From the NCBI GenBank assembly GCA_016719645.1, contig JADJYS010000033.1:96646-160645 (forward strand): 64,000 nt of DNA, written 5' to 3'. The notes under the pieces were generated by a model, which was given only the letters and a program-made list of their open reading frames with translations, ran no database searches and was not told the DNA's origin. The translations under genes were made by a program, and so were the position numbers. Numbering within the stretch: the stretch's first letter is position 1; each line of letters starts with the position of its first letter. Below are positions 32,655-41,860 of this stretch, piece after piece. Source of the stretch: a bacterium (GTDB lineage: Bacteria > Krumholzibacteriota > Krumholzibacteriia > LZORAL124-64-63).

Positions 32655-34319
32655 TCACCGGGCCTGCGGGCTCCCCTCGCGCCGCCGCCACGCCTTGGCG
32701 ATCAGCCACAGGTTCAACCCGACGATCGCGAGCATGAGCGCGCGCGCTCCCCACAGGTAGGGGATGTTCGCCTCCGCCTCGTCGTGCATGAGCAGCTTGG
32801 GCACGGCGTCCTGGTACGTCCAGACGCCCAGGATGGCCAGCATGTAGAGCGGCGTGACGTACTTGATCACGAACTTGAAGAAGCCCGGGACCTTCAGCTG
32901 GGCCCCCTTGTGCATCTCCTGCCAGCCGCGCTCGACCCCGAACACCCAGCCGAAGATGATCACCTCGATGACGCCGAACACGACCAGCCCGAACGTGCCG
33001 GCCCAGAAGTCCATCTCGTCCATGAAGCCGTAGCGGAAGAACGCCACCACGCCGACCGTGCCCGCCAGCAGCACCGCGAAGACCGCGTTGACGGACTTCA
33101 CGCGCGACCACTTGAACTCGTCCTCGACGAAGGCGACCGCCGGCGACAGCAGCGCCACCGACGAGGTGATGCCGGCGATGAACAGCAGCAGGAACCACAT
33201 CGCGCCCAGCAGCTGGCCCAGCGGCAGCTGCTGGAAGATGACGGGCATGGCGACGAAGCCGAGGTCGAAGGAGCCGGCCGCCGCGATCTGCTGCGTCTCG
33301 GCGATGCCGAAGAAGGCGACCGCGGCCGGGATCGCGATGGTGCCGCCGAGGATCACCTCGGCGAACTCGTTGGTCATCGTGGTCGCCAGGCCGTTCAGGG
33401 TGATGTCGTCCTGCTCGCGCACGTAGGAGGCGTAGCAGTTGATCATCCCCTGGCCCAGGCTGAGCGTGAAGAAGATCTGCCCGGCCGCCGCCAGCCAGAC
33501 CGAGGCGCGCCCGAGCAGGGCGAAGTCCGGTTGCCAGACGAAGGCGAGCCCTTCGGCCACGTTGCGCTCCGGGAAGGACGGGTCCGGCGCGCCCATGGTC
33601 AGCACGCGCACGGCCAGCACGATCGCGAACACGAACAGCACCGGCAGGCCGTACTTCGCCAGCACCTCGATGCCGCGGGAGATGCCGCGAGCCAGGAAGA
33701 ACCAGTTGAAGAACAGGGTCAGCGCCAGGAAGGCGACCGCGGGCAGGACCGAGGCGAAGAACCCGTTGGCGGCGACGCCCTGGTAGCCCTGCAGGAACGC
33801 GCTCATCGCCTCGCGCGAGGTGTTGCCCCAGTAGGCGCCGGTGCCGGAGAACCAGCTGAAGGCCAGCGTCCACGATTCGATGAAGCAGTAGTAGATGCCG
33901 ATGGTGAAGGGCAGGAAGATCCCGAACGCGCCGAGGTACTTGGCCAGGGGGTGCTTCCACATCAGGTGGAACATCCCCGGCGTGGAGCCGTGGCCGCGGG
34001 CGCCGCCGTAGCGGCCCGTCGTCCACTCGACCCACATCAGGGGGATGCCCAGCAGCAGCAGGGCGATGAAGTAGGGGATCATGAAGGCGCCGCCGCCGTT
34101 GTCGGCCGCCTGGCGCGGGAAGCGCAGGAAGTTGCCCAGCCCGATGGCGTTGCCCGCCATGGCCAGGATCAGGCCGATGCGCGTGCCCCACTGGGCGCGG
34201 CCGCCGCCGTCGGCGGCCGCGAGGTCCGCCCGCTTGCCCAGGCGCAGGATGCGCGAGAAGGCGAACCAGGTGAAGCCGATGATCGTGCCCCAGGCCAGGA
34301 CCAGGAAGAGCATGGACAT
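32655..34319 (-). CDS. SNF-family sodium-dependent symporter
   Basis: A 554-residue neurotransmitter:sodium symporter (LeuT-like). Helix 1 carries the family signature WGTRIGLILAMAGNAIGLGNFLRFP split across the unwound segment, and ADNGGGAFMIPYF and GIPLMWVEWTTGRYGG follow. Later helices include FTLSLGQGMINCYASYV, ITSSVALLSPAVAFVED and GFMDEMDFWAGTFGL. It couples Na+ to uptake of an amino acid or amine; the substrate cannot be inferred. The ATG at 34319 follows AGGAGGTGCC at ideal spacing. The preceding MATE gene runs into it with no in-frame stop, see that entry. Confidence 0.9.
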   Translation of the reverse strand: MSMLFLVLAWGTIIGFTWFAFSRILRLGKRADLAAADGGGRAQWGTRIGLILAMAGNAIGLGNFLRFPRQAADNGGGAFMIPYFIALLLLGIPLMWVEWTTGRYGGARGHGSTPGMFHLMWKHPLAKYLGAFGIFLPFTIGIYYCFIESWTLAFSWFSGTGAYWGNTSREAMSAFLQGYQGVAANGFFASVLPAVAFLALTLFFNWFFLARGISRGIEVLAKYGLPVLFVFAIVLAVRVLTMGAPDPSFPERNVAEGLAFVWQPDFALLGRASVWLAAAGQIFFTLSLGQGMINCYASYVREQDDITLNGLATTMTNEFAEVILGGTIAIPAAVAFFGIAETQQIAAAGSFDLGFVAMPVIFQQLPLGQLLGAMWFLLLFIAGITSSVALLSPAVAFVEDEFKWSRVKSVNAVFAVLLAGTVGVVAFFRYGFMDEMDFWAGTFGLVVFGVIEVIIFGWVFGVERGWQEMHKGAQLKVPGFFKFVIKYVTPLYMLAILGVWTYQDAVPKLLMHDEAEANIPYLWGARALMLAIVGLNLWLIAKAWRRREGSPQAR

Positions 34320-34422
34320 GCGCGGCACCTCCTGCGCGGTAGCGGAACGCGACGGGTACGGACGGGGATCGTAGCGGGAGGGTCCCGGAGCGTCAACGCC
34401 GCAGCGGGCGGGGAGGCGGGAA

Positions 34423-35858
34423 TCAGCGGGACGGCGCGCCGGCCGCCGCCGGCTTCGGACCGTCGCGGGCGCGTCGCGCATGTAGGCGCCCAGGCGCCAG
34501 AACAGCAGCGCCAGGCAGAGGGCGCCGCCCACCAGGTCGGCGCCGGCCATGCCCAGCCAGCCCCCCTGCAGCGCGCCCAGCTTCAGGCCCACCCAGACGC
34601 CGGCGGGCTCCAGCAGCACGCGCATGCCGAAGTTCGGCAGCATGCCCATCAGCCCGTTGCCCTGGGCGTGGAACCAGAAGGCCGTGATGTTCACGATGCT
34701 GAGCATCGGCCGCGCCAGGGTCACCCAGCGGGCCAGCCCGACGCCGGCGGCGATGACCGTCGGCTCGTCCGTGAAGATCCGCAGCGACCAGGCGGGGAAC
34801 AGGATCACCGGCAGCGAGAGCGCCGCCATCAGGATCAGCGCGTAGCGCAGCGTCAGCAGCGTCGTCTCGCGCACGCGGTCGCGGCGGCCGGCGCCGTGGT
34901 TCTGGCCGACCATGATCATCATGCTCATCGAGATGCCGAGCGTCGGCAGGAACACGAAGCTCAGCAGGCGCGTGCCGGCGCCGAAGGCGGCGATGGCGTC
35001 GGTGCCGTAGCCGGTGAGCATGTCGGTGATCACGTAGGCCGACAGGGGCATCGACAGGTTGGCCACGAAGGCGGGCGCCGACACGTTGGCCCAGCCGCGC
35101 AGCAGGGCGGGGCTCCACGACCACGCGGCGCGGTCGTAGCGCACGCGGCGGCGGGGGTTGCGCAGCTCGCGCAGCACCATCAGCGTGGCGAACAGGAAGC
35201 TGACGGCCGTGGTCACCGCCGCGCCGGCCACGCCCAGCTCGGGGAACGGGCCCGGCCCGAAGATGAACAGCGGGTCCAGCACGACGTTCAGCGCCAGCGC
35301 CACGGCCATGACCTTGAAGGGGTAGATCGTGTCGCCCTCGCCGCGGAACAGGGAGTTGAGCACCATCGGCAGCAGCGAGAACGCCGACGAGGCGAACGCC
35401 ACCTGCGTGTAGAGGATCGCGCCCTCGGTGACGCCGGGCTCCGCGCCCATGCGCCGCAGCGCGGCGGGCGCCAGCAGCAGCCCCAGCGGCGTGATGACCG
35501 CGGCGAAGATCCCGATCACGATCAGGGCGTGCCAGAGGAAGTTGCGCAGCTGCCGGTCGTCGCCGCCGCCGATCAGGCGCGAGACCAGCGAGGTCGCCCC
35601 CTGGCCGAGCGCGCCGGCGACGGAGTGGATCAGGTAGGCGATCGGGAACGACAGCGACACCGCCGCCATCGCCTCGCGCGAGTAGCGCCCCAGGTAGAGC
35701 ATGTCCACCAGCCCGAAGGCCGTGACCAGGACCATGGCCATGATCATCGGCACGCTCAGGCCCAGCAGGGTCCGGTCGACCGGCCCCTCCAGGATGGGGT
35801 TGCCGGCGCCGGGCTCGCGGAGTCCCGAGGCGCGCAGGCGGGCGAGGAAGGACGGCAT
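34423..35858 (-). CDS. MATE-family efflux transporter, 3' end frameshifted
   Basis: A roughly 475-residue MATE pump: NPILEGPVDRTLLGLSVPMI, VDMLYLGRYSREAMAAVSL, GALGQGATSLVSRLIG, NSLFRGEGDTIYPF, MIMVGQNHGAG and AFWFHAQGNGLMGMLPN. About 12 membrane helices. It exports drugs or metabolites in exchange for H+ or Na+. In the frame that fits, no stop occurs and translation would continue into the SNF gene (an 1102-residue frame down to 32655). One base shift near 34465 restores a natural end RDGPKPAAAGAPSR and stop at 34423. The ATG at 35858 has no clear ribosome-binding site. Confidence 0.82.
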
Positions 35859-36034
35859 CGGGGCTCGCGATCGGTTCGGGACGGGGGCGGGCGAGGCCAC
35901 AAGTAAGCACATCGGCCGGCGGTGTGCCAGGACCGCGTCCCCGCGTGGCCGTCCGGCAGTCAACGCGACTAGATTGGCCCTGGAACCGGGTCCGGTCGCG
36001 CCGGCCGGCGCCCGATCGAGAGAGGGGACACGGC

Positions 36035-36535
36035 ATGAAGCAGATCCTGGCGAGGTTCGACCGGGCGGACATCCGCATCACGGCCCTGATGGCCAGGCAC
36101 GGCCTGCTCCTGCTGCGGATGAGCGTCGGGATCGTGTTCCTGTGGTTCGGCGGGCTCAAGTTCTTTCCGGGCCTCAGCCCCGCCCAGGACCTCGCGGTGC
36201 GGACCATCGACGTGCTGACCTTCGGCCTGCTGCCGCACGGGACCGCCCTCGTCCTGCTGGCCGCCTGGGAGGCCCTCATCGGCGCGGGCCTGCTGTCCGG
36301 CGCCTACCTGCGCGCGACGCTGCTGCTGCTGTTCCTGCAGATGCTGGGCGCGATGACCCCGCTGATCATCTTCCCGGGCGAGACGTTCACGCGCTTCCCC
36401 TACGCCCCCACGCTCGAGGGCCAGTACATCATCAAGAACCTGGTGCTCATCAGCGCGGGCATCGTCCTGGGCGCGACGGTGCGCGGCGGCAGGATCGGGA
36501 TCGTGGCGGACGCCGCGAGCGACGGGCCGATTTAG
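36035..36535 (+). CDS. DoxX-like/YkgB-family membrane protein
   Basis: A 166-residue protein with four hydrophobic helices (MSVGIVFLWFGGLKFFPGL, FGLLPHGTALVLLAAWEALI, TLLLLFLQMLGAMTPLIIF, IIKNLVLISAGIVLGATV). The FGGLKFFPG and WE-A-LIGAGLL motifs match the DUF417/YkgB branch of the DoxX family. The function is not known; some relatives are linked to oxidative or chlorine stress. ATG 36035 is preceded by GAGAGGGG. Ends at 36535 before a 315-bp gap with no gene. Confidence 0.78.
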   Translation: MKQILARFDRADIRITALMARHGLLLLRMSVGIVFLWFGGLKFFPGLSPAQDLAVRTIDVLTFGLLPHGTALVLLAAWEALIGAGLLSGAYLRATLLLLFLQMLGAMTPLIIFPGETFTRFPYAPTLEGQYIIKNLVLISAGIVLGATVRGGRIGIVADAASDGPI

Positions 36536-36850
36536 CCCTGGCCCTGGTCCGGACGTTGTGGGATCATCACCCCGCATCGCCCTCGACGGGGTGCCCGGGC
36601 CGGACCCGCTCCGCCGGCGCACTCGGATGGGACCCGCCGCCATGAGTGAGCGATTCCAGCCGGCCGTGACCAGCCGCCTGCCGCGCGGCGCCGGTCCCGT
36701 CCCCATCGCCCCGGCGGCGTACGGCGACGGCTTTCGACCCACCCGCTGCAATTCACCAGATCGTTGTTCCGAGCGCCGACAGGGGGCTGCTCGTCGTCGT
36801 CGCATCGTGACGGTCCTGCTCGCGGAGGGTTATTACCAGGGGAGGCGGCC
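36536..36850. other. Intergenic gap, no gene recognised
   Basis: 315 bp between the DoxX-like gene and the STAS-like gene. A 70-codon frame from 36643 has no family features or ribosome-binding site. It contains short GC inverted repeats only, and the AGGGGAGG site of the following gene at its 3' end. Confidence 0.5.
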
Positions 36851-37213
36851 ATGAACTACGAGCTGAGGTACGACGGGGATCTGGGCATCATCAGGGGCGT
36901 GGTGCACGGGAAGTTGGACGCCGCGGTCGCGAGGATGGTGGCGGGCGAAGTGGCGCAACTCGTCGAGGATCACGGGTGCCGCCGCTTCCTGATCGACCTG
37001 CGCGGGACGCAGGTCACCTCCTCGACGATCGAGATCTACACGATCCCCAGGGTCGTGAAGGAGGTCGGGGTGCCGGGCGGCCTCAAGCGCGCCCTGGTCG
37101 TCACCGAGATCACGCCCGACTTCGAGTTCCTGGAGACGGCTTCGGTCAACGCCGGCAACCTGGTCAAGCTGTTCACCGAGCCCGAGGCGGCGCTCGCGTG
37201 GTTGAAGGGTTGA
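36851..37213 (+). CDS. STAS/SpoIIAA-like domain protein
   Basis: A 120-residue stand-alone domain. The pattern MNYELRYDGDLGIIRGVVHGK, an internal VEDHGCRRFLIDLRGTQVTSST and the C-terminal EPEAALAWLKG match the SpoIIAA-like/STAS fold. It lacks the DSSG phospho-serine motif of classical anti-sigma antagonists, so it may be a lipid- or ligand-binding relative. ATG 36851 follows AGGGGAGG. It is close to a lipoprotein gene 47 bp downstream. Confidence 0.6.
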   Translation: MNYELRYDGDLGIIRGVVHGKLDAAVARMVAGEVAQLVEDHGCRRFLIDLRGTQVTSSTIEIYTIPRVVKEVGVPGGLKRALVVTEITPDFEFLETASVNAGNLVKLFTEPEAALAWLKG

Positions 37214-37260
37214 GGCATCCGTTTCCCCGGCCCACTCGGCACATCCTGAACGGAGTGACG

Positions 37261-37674
37261 GTGCTTCCACGGCCAACCCCGACGATCTCCCTGTCTATCG
37301 CCGCCCTGGCCTGCGCCGCCCTGGCCGGTTGCGCCGCGGCCTACCGGCCGGTCCCCTACACGCGGGAAGCGGGGGCCGCGCCGGACTCCGCGAGGGTCGA
37401 AGCCGGCCTGATCGGCTCCCCGGTCCGGGTTCTGCTCGTCGATGGGGAGTCGTGCAGCGGGACGGTCGTGCGGTTCTCGCCGTCGTGCCTGGTGATCGAC
37501 CCGACCGGACCCGCAGGCGAGGCGGAGCGGGTGATCGCCCGGTCGGACATCGCTCGGATCGAGGTGCGGCATCTCCCGTTCGGCTCGGTGGGCTACATCG
37601 TTGCGTTGCCGATTGCGCTCATCTTGGTGTTAGCCATCTCCTTGGCACTGGATCCAATCAAGTTCTCATCGTGA
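37261..37674 (+). CDS. Small lipoprotein with C-terminal membrane helix
   Basis: A 137-residue protein with an SPase II signal (LACAALAGC). The middle holds a small beta domain (VRVLLVDGESCSGTVVRFS, VIDPTGPAGEAERVIARSDI) and the end a membrane helix (GYIVALPIALILVLAISLAL). The GTG at 37261 is chosen for the position of GGAG; GTG 37255 is an alternative. It overlaps the arylsulfotransferase gene on the other strand by nine bases. I do not recognise a family beyond the layout. Confidence 0.6.
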   Translation: MLPRPTPTISLSIAALACAALAGCAAAYRPVPYTREAGAAPDSARVEAGLIGSPVRVLLVDGESCSGTVVRFSPSCLVIDPTGPAGEAERVIARSDIARIEVRHLPFGSVGYIVALPIALILVLAISLALDPIKFSS

Positions 37675-39081
37675 ACGCGCGCCGGCTGCCCGGACGCCCC
37701 CCTCACCCAGCCACCCGACTGGAAACCCCTCCGGCAACGCCACCATGTCCAGGATCGCGGCGATCAGTTCCCCGTGCTCGCCCGCGCGGTGTTCGTTGCG
37801 GTATTCCCAGACGACGGCGCCGTCGGGCGTCACCTCCAGCGCGCGCCCGTTGTCGGACTCGACGATCAGGGTGTTGCCGCCGGGCAGGCGCTGGGCCGAG
37901 CCGCAGGTCGCGGAGAACAGGCGGCGGCCGGGGCCGTCCGCGTAGGACCAGACGATCTGCCGCGTGAGCGGGTCCACTTCCAGCACCTGCGAGCGGCCGC
38001 CGCGCCCCAGGTTGTCGAACAGCAGCAGGCGCCCCGTCGGCAGCAGGGTCGGCTGGTGCTGCTTGACCCACGGGCCGGTCAGGGCCCAGACGACCGTCCC
38101 GCGCCGGGGGTCGAGGATCGCCAGGGCGTTCAGCTCGCGGATCGAGGTCAGGATGTTCCCCCGCGCGAAGATCGGGGAGAGGTGGGAGAGGGAGCCGTCC
38201 AGCAGTTCCAGGGTGTTGGTGTGGAAGACGTCGCCCCCGGCCGGCGCCGCGTCCAGCAGCGACGCGTAGGGCGACGACTCCAGGGCGGCGAGCAGCGGGA
38301 TCCGCCGCTCGAACTTCCCCTCGGGGCTCAGCACCGTGAAGTAGTCCAGCAGCGCGGGCTCGTCGCCGCCGAAGCGCGGCGCGAGTTCGGCCTCCCGCGT
38401 CAGCACCCAGATGCGGCCGTCGTCGGCCACGTGCAGGTCGTGGTGGCAGTGCCCGGGGTAGGCCCAGAGCAGGCGCGAGTCCCGGTCCAGCTTGACCAGC
38501 CCGTGACCCTCGAAGATCGCGAGGATGCCGCCGTCGGGGAGCAGGTGCGCGCGCCGCCAGCAGCCCGCGGCGTTGTTCCTGCCGGGGGGCAGGAAGGCGT
38601 CCGGATCGGTGGCGGCCGCGTCCCGGTAGTCGCGGCGCCAGCGGTGCAGGATCTCGCCCGAGCGCGCGATCAGCAGCGCCTCGGGCGCGTGGCCGGAGAC
38701 GAAGAACATCAGCTCGTGGCCGCTGCGCGCCGGGTCGTGCCGCGTCACCCCGGCGTGCGCCGGCAGCGGCCGGGAGCCCGCGGCGTAGCCGAGGCTCAGG
38801 AGCTTGCGGGCCGCGGCGCGCTGGACCCGGCTCAGCGCGTGGCCGGCGCCGTCGTCGGCGGGTTCCATGACGGACCACTGGCCGGGCAGGTCGTGCCCCG
38901 CCGGGGGCGGGCGCAGGCGGTGAACGGCGGCCGCCGCGAGGCGGGCGGGGAGGGAGTCGCCGTCGCCGAGCAGGGCGGCGGCGGCGGTGGCGAGGACCAG
39001 GATCGCCGATACCCACAGGACGGCGGCCACCCACCGCGCGGGGCGCGTGTCCGCCGAGTGTTGCCGACCGAATCGGAACAT
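37666..39081 (-). CDS. Arylsulfotransferase-like beta-propeller protein
   Basis: A 471-residue protein with an N-terminal membrane segment (residues 17-38), then a propeller with motifs of the arylsulfotransferase/ASST-type family: SGHELMFFVSGHAPEALLI, AHLLPDGGILAIFEGHGLVKLD, HHDLHVADDGRIWVLTREAEL, ALTGPWVKQHQPTLLPTGRLL and TLIVESDNGRALEVTPDGAV. Family members transfer sulfate between phenols in the periplasm or simply act as propeller scaffolds; I cannot tell which. The catalytic histidine region is plausible in the HQPT loop. ATG 39081 has only a weak ribosome-binding site. A shadow frame on the same strand is ignored. Confidence 0.72.
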   Translation of the reverse strand: MFRFGRQHSADTRPARWVAAVLWVSAILVLATAAAALLGDGDSLPARLAAAAVHRLRPPPAGHDLPGQWSVMEPADDGAGHALSRVQRAAARKLLSLGYAAGSRPLPAHAGVTRHDPARSGHELMFFVSGHAPEALLIARSGEILHRWRRDYRDAAATDPDAFLPPGRNNAAGCWRRAHLLPDGGILAIFEGHGLVKLDRDSRLLWAYPGHCHHDLHVADDGRIWVLTREAELAPRFGGDEPALLDYFTVLSPEGKFERRIPLLAALESSPYASLLDAAPAGGDVFHTNTLELLDGSLSHLSPIFARGNILTSIRELNALAILDPRRGTVVWALTGPWVKQHQPTLLPTGRLLLFDNLGRGGRSQVLEVDPLTRQIVWSYADGPGRRLFSATCGSAQRLPGGNTLIVESDNGRALEVTPDGAVVWEYRNEHRAGEHGELIAAILDMVALPEGFPVGWLGEGGVRAAGARSR

Positions 39082-39251
39082 GGACGATCACCCGATCCCT
39101 GGCGGTGTGTCCGACTCGCGGGGCAGCATACCACAACCGCCGGGCGCCGTCAGGCCGGACCGGGTCCGGGGTCTCCCGCGGCGCCTTGACGCCCCCCGCC
39201 CCCGCCCTTATCGTGCGCGGACGACCGCCCCCGAAAGGAACCGCCGGCGCC

Positions 39252-39608
39252 ATGTCCCGCACCATCGCCGTCACGACGGCACTGCTGGTCTGCAGCAACG
39301 TCTTCATGACCTTCGCCTGGTACGCGCACCTGCGCAACCTGTCGCACCGGCACTGGCTCGTCGCCGCGCTGGTCAGCTGGGGGATCGCCCTGTTCGAGTA
39401 CCTGCTGCAGGTGCCGGCCAACCGCATCGGCCACGCGCAGATGAACCTGGGGCAGCTCAAGATCCTGCAGGAGGTCATCACCCTGACGGTCTTCGTGCCG
39501 TTCTCGGTCCTGTACATGAAGGAGCCGCTGCACCGGGACTACCTGTGGGCGGCCCTGTGCATCCTGGGCGCGGTCTTCTTCGTCTTCCGACACCGCTTCG
39601 CGGCCTGA
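39252..39608 (+). CDS. DMT-type small membrane protein (DUF486 family)
   Basis: A 118-residue protein with four hydrophobic helices (TIAVTTALLVCSNVFMTFAW, WLVAALVSWGIALFEYLLQV, LKILQEVITLTVFVPFSVLY, WAALCILGAVFFVF). The YLLQVPANRIGHAQMNLGQL and MKEPLHRDYLWA stretches are the conserved DUF486 core. Function is unknown; the DMT relationship suggests a transport role. The ATG at 39252 has AAAGGA upstream. Confidence 0.8.
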   Translation: MSRTIAVTTALLVCSNVFMTFAWYAHLRNLSHRHWLVAALVSWGIALFEYLLQVPANRIGHAQMNLGQLKILQEVITLTVFVPFSVLYMKEPLHRDYLWAALCILGAVFFVFRHRFAA

Positions 39609-39642
39609 TCCCGCGCCGCGATCGAATCCAACGGGAGGTCCC

Positions 39643-40146
39643 ATGTCCGACAAGCAGTGGCCCGCGCCGCCCGAGATGCGCATCGACACCGACAAGACCT
39701 ACCACGCCGTCATCGCCACGCCGCGCGGCGACATCGAGGTGGAGCTGCACGCCGAGCACGCGCCGCGCACGGTGAACAACTTCGTGTTCCTGGCCCGCGA
39801 GGGCTTCTACGACGGCGTCGTCTTCCACCGGGTCATCGACGACTTCATGATCCAGGGCGGCGACCCCACCGGCACCGGCCGCGGCGGCCCCGGCTACCGC
39901 TTCGGGGACGAGTGCCGCGGCAACCCGCTGCGCCACGGCGCCAAGGTGCTGTCGATGGCCAACTCCGGCCCCGACACCAACGGCAGCCAGTTCTTCATCA
40001 CCCACTGCCCGCAGCCCCACCTCGACGGCCGCCACACGGTCTTCGGCACGGTGGTCCGCGGCCAGGACGTCGTGGACGCCGTCCGCCAGGGCGACGCCAT
40101 GACCCGGGTCGAGATCCGCGAGCAGCTCAAGGAGGGCGTCGAATGA
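39643..40146 (+). CDS. Peptidyl-prolyl cis-trans isomerase, cyclophilin type
   Basis: A 167-residue cytoplasmic cyclophilin (no signal peptide). Active-site motifs: FHRVIDDFMIQGGDPTGTGRGG in two parts with the catalytic R, MANSGPDTNGSQFFIT and LDGRHTVFGTVV. It speeds proline isomerisation in protein folding. GGGAGGTCCC precedes ATG 39643. The next gene starts in its stop (ATGA), so a lipoprotein is co-translated. Confidence 0.93.
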   Translation: MSDKQWPAPPEMRIDTDKTYHAVIATPRGDIEVELHAEHAPRTVNNFVFLAREGFYDGVVFHRVIDDFMIQGGDPTGTGRGGPGYRFGDECRGNPLRHGAKVLSMANSGPDTNGSQFFITHCPQPHLDGRHTVFGTVVRGQDVVDAVRQGDAMTRVEIREQLKEGVE

Positions 40147-40469
40147 AGGCGCCGCGCACCCGCCTCCTGCGCCTGACCGTCACGTTCGCCGCGGTCGCCG
40201 CCTTCGCGGGCGGCTGCGCCACCGTCGGCCGCGAGTTCCCCTCGTCCGGCGTCGCGCAGATCCGCATGGGCCAGACCACCCAGCAGCAGGTGAAGGAGCT
40301 GTTCGGCGAGCCCTGGCGCACGGGCGTCGAGGACGGCCGGCCGACCTGGACCTACGGCCGCTACCGCTACAAGCTCTTCGGCGAGACCCAGACCAAGGAC
40401 CTGATCGTGCGCTTCGACGAGCAGAACCGGGTCCACTCGTACACGTTCAGCACGACGGAGCCGCAGTAG
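40143..40469 (+). CDS. SmpA/BamE-like lipoprotein
   Basis: A 108-residue lipoprotein (AFAGGC at residue 24 or so). The mature part has IRMGQTTQQQVKELFGEPW and YGRYRYKLFGETQTKDLIVR, the pattern of the SmpA/OmlA fold of BamE. BamE helps outer-membrane protein assembly, but small SmpA-like lipoproteins of other roles exist. The ATG overlaps the cyclophilin stop by four bases. An ORF shift to the other strand is only a shadow. Confidence 0.75.
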   Translation: MKAPRTRLLRLTVTFAAVAAFAGGCATVGREFPSSGVAQIRMGQTTQQQVKELFGEPWRTGVEDGRPTWTYGRYRYKLFGETQTKDLIVRFDEQNRVHSYTFSTTEPQ

Positions 40470-40495
40470 GCCTGCCGGCGCGGCGCGAAAAAAAT

Positions 40496-40525
40496 GGAAC
40501 CCGGGCCGCCGCCGGCCCGGGTTCC
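40496..40525 (-). terminator. Intrinsic terminator of the ornithine aminotransferase gene
   Basis: A 12-bp perfect stem GGAACCCGGGCC / GGCCCGGGTTCC with a 6-nt loop. On the minus strand it is followed by ATTTTTTT, a full U-tract, 24 bp past the rocD stop. It also lies 3' of the lipoprotein gene on the plus strand. Confidence 0.85.
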
Positions 40526-40548
40526 TGCGTTCCGCGCGGGGGCCGCGC

Positions 40549-41745
40549 TCAGCCCAGCTGCTTGAAGACCTTCGCGATGCGCTTGACGGCCCAGTTGACG
40601 TCCTTGCGCGTGATCGTCAGCGGCGGCGCGATGCGGATGACCTTCTCGTGCGTCTCCTTGCAGAGCAGCCCCTCGGCCATCAGCGCCTCGCAGTAGGGGC
40701 GCGCGGGGCGGTCCAGCACGACGCCGATCCACAGGCCCGTGCCGCGCACGGTCTTGATGCTCTTGGCGTCGATCTTCTTCAGCTCGGCCATGAAGTGCTC
40801 GCCCTGCTTGAGCGAGTTCTCGACCAGCTTCTCCTCGACGATGACCTTGAGCGCCTCGCGCGCGACGGCGCAGCCCAGCGGGTTGCCGCCGAAGGTCGAG
40901 CCGTGGTCGCCGGGATGGAAGACGCCCATGACCTCGTCGCCGGCCAGGAAGGCGCTGACGGGGTAGAAGCCGCCGCTGAGCGCCTTGCCGACGATCAGGC
41001 CGTCGGGCTTCACGCCCTCCCACTCGTGGGCGAACATCTTGCCGGTGCGGCCCAGGCCGCTCTGGATCTCGTCGACGATCAGCAGCACGTTGTTCGCGCG
41101 GCAGATCTCCTCGGCCTTCTTCAGGAAGCCCCGCGGCGGCACCACGATGCCGGCCTCGCCCTGGATGGGCTCCACCAGGAAGGCGCAGGTGTTCGGCGTG
41201 ATCGCCGCGGCCAGGGCCGCCGCGTCGCCGAAGGGGATGACCTTGAAGCCCGGCGTGAAGGGCCCGAACCCGTCCTGGTACTGGGGCTCGGTGCTGAAGC
41301 CGACGATGGTCGTGGTGCGGCCGTGGAAGTTGTCGGCGCAGACGACGATCTCGGCCTTGTCGCGGGGGATGCCCTTGACCTTGTAGCCCCACTTGCGGGC
41401 GGCCTTGACCGCCGTCTCGACGGCCTCGGCGCCGGAGTTCATCGGCAGCACGCGCGCGAAGCCCGTCAGCTCGGTCAGCTCGCGCACGAAGTGGGGGAGC
41501 TGGTCGTTGCGGAAGGCGCGGCTGGTGAGGGTCACGCGCGCGGCCTGGCGGCGGAAGACCTTCAGCAGGCGCGGGTGGCAGTGGCCCTGGTTCACCGCGC
41601 TGTAGGCGGCCAGGCAGTCCAGGTAGCGCTTCCCCTCCACGTCCTCCACCCAGATGCCCTCGGCCCGCGCGATCACCAGATCCAGCGGATGGTAGTTGTG
41701 CGCCCCGTACCGTTCCTCCAACTCGATGTACTTGCGGGTCTTCAT
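40549..41745 (-). CDS. rocD: Ornithine-oxoacid aminotransferase
   Basis: A 398-residue class III PLP aminotransferase. The N-terminus (KYIELEERYGAHNYHPLDLVI) and AYSAVNQGHCHPRL are specific to ornithine aminotransferase rather than ArgD. PLP contacts: D225 (LLIVDEIQSGLGRTGK), Schiff-base lysine K254 (IVGKALSGGFYPVSAF) and GSTFGGNPLGCAVA. It converts ornithine and 2-oxoglutarate to glutamate semialdehyde, linking arginine and proline metabolism. ATG 41745 follows GGAGGCCGCG. It has a good promoter and terminator of its own. Confidence 0.94.
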   Translation of the reverse strand: MKTRKYIELEERYGAHNYHPLDLVIARAEGIWVEDVEGKRYLDCLAAYSAVNQGHCHPRLLKVFRRQAARVTLTSRAFRNDQLPHFVRELTELTGFARVLPMNSGAEAVETAVKAARKWGYKVKGIPRDKAEIVVCADNFHGRTTTIVGFSTEPQYQDGFGPFTPGFKVIPFGDAAALAAAITPNTCAFLVEPIQGEAGIVVPPRGFLKKAEEICRANNVLLIVDEIQSGLGRTGKMFAHEWEGVKPDGLIVGKALSGGFYPVSAFLAGDEVMGVFHPGDHGSTFGGNPLGCAVAREALKVIVEEKLVENSLKQGEHFMAELKKIDAKSIKTVRGTGLWIGVVLDRPARPYCEALMAEGLLCKETHEKVIRIAPPLTITRKDVNWAVKRIAKVFKQLG

Positions 41746-41821
41746 CGCGGCCTCCAGGCAGGTGATGGGTTCGCGCCCTGTGCGGGCCATGTATGGACAG
41801 CGGCAGCGCCGCGTCGCGCCC

Positions 41822-41850
41822 AAGATACAAGGCGCTCCGACGCCTCTCAA
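41822..41850 (-). promoter_or_regulatory. rocD promoter
   Basis: On the minus strand TTGAGA (41845-41850), a 17-bp spacer and TATCTT (41822-41827), about 80 bp before the rocD start. The third structured repeat element starts directly upstream. Confidence 0.55.
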
Positions 41851-41860
41851 ATCCAAATGG

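Noticed and set aside
36643..36854. 70-codon frame between the DoxX-like and STAS-like genes
   Set aside because: No ribosome-binding site, signal or domain; the composition is like a shadow frame.
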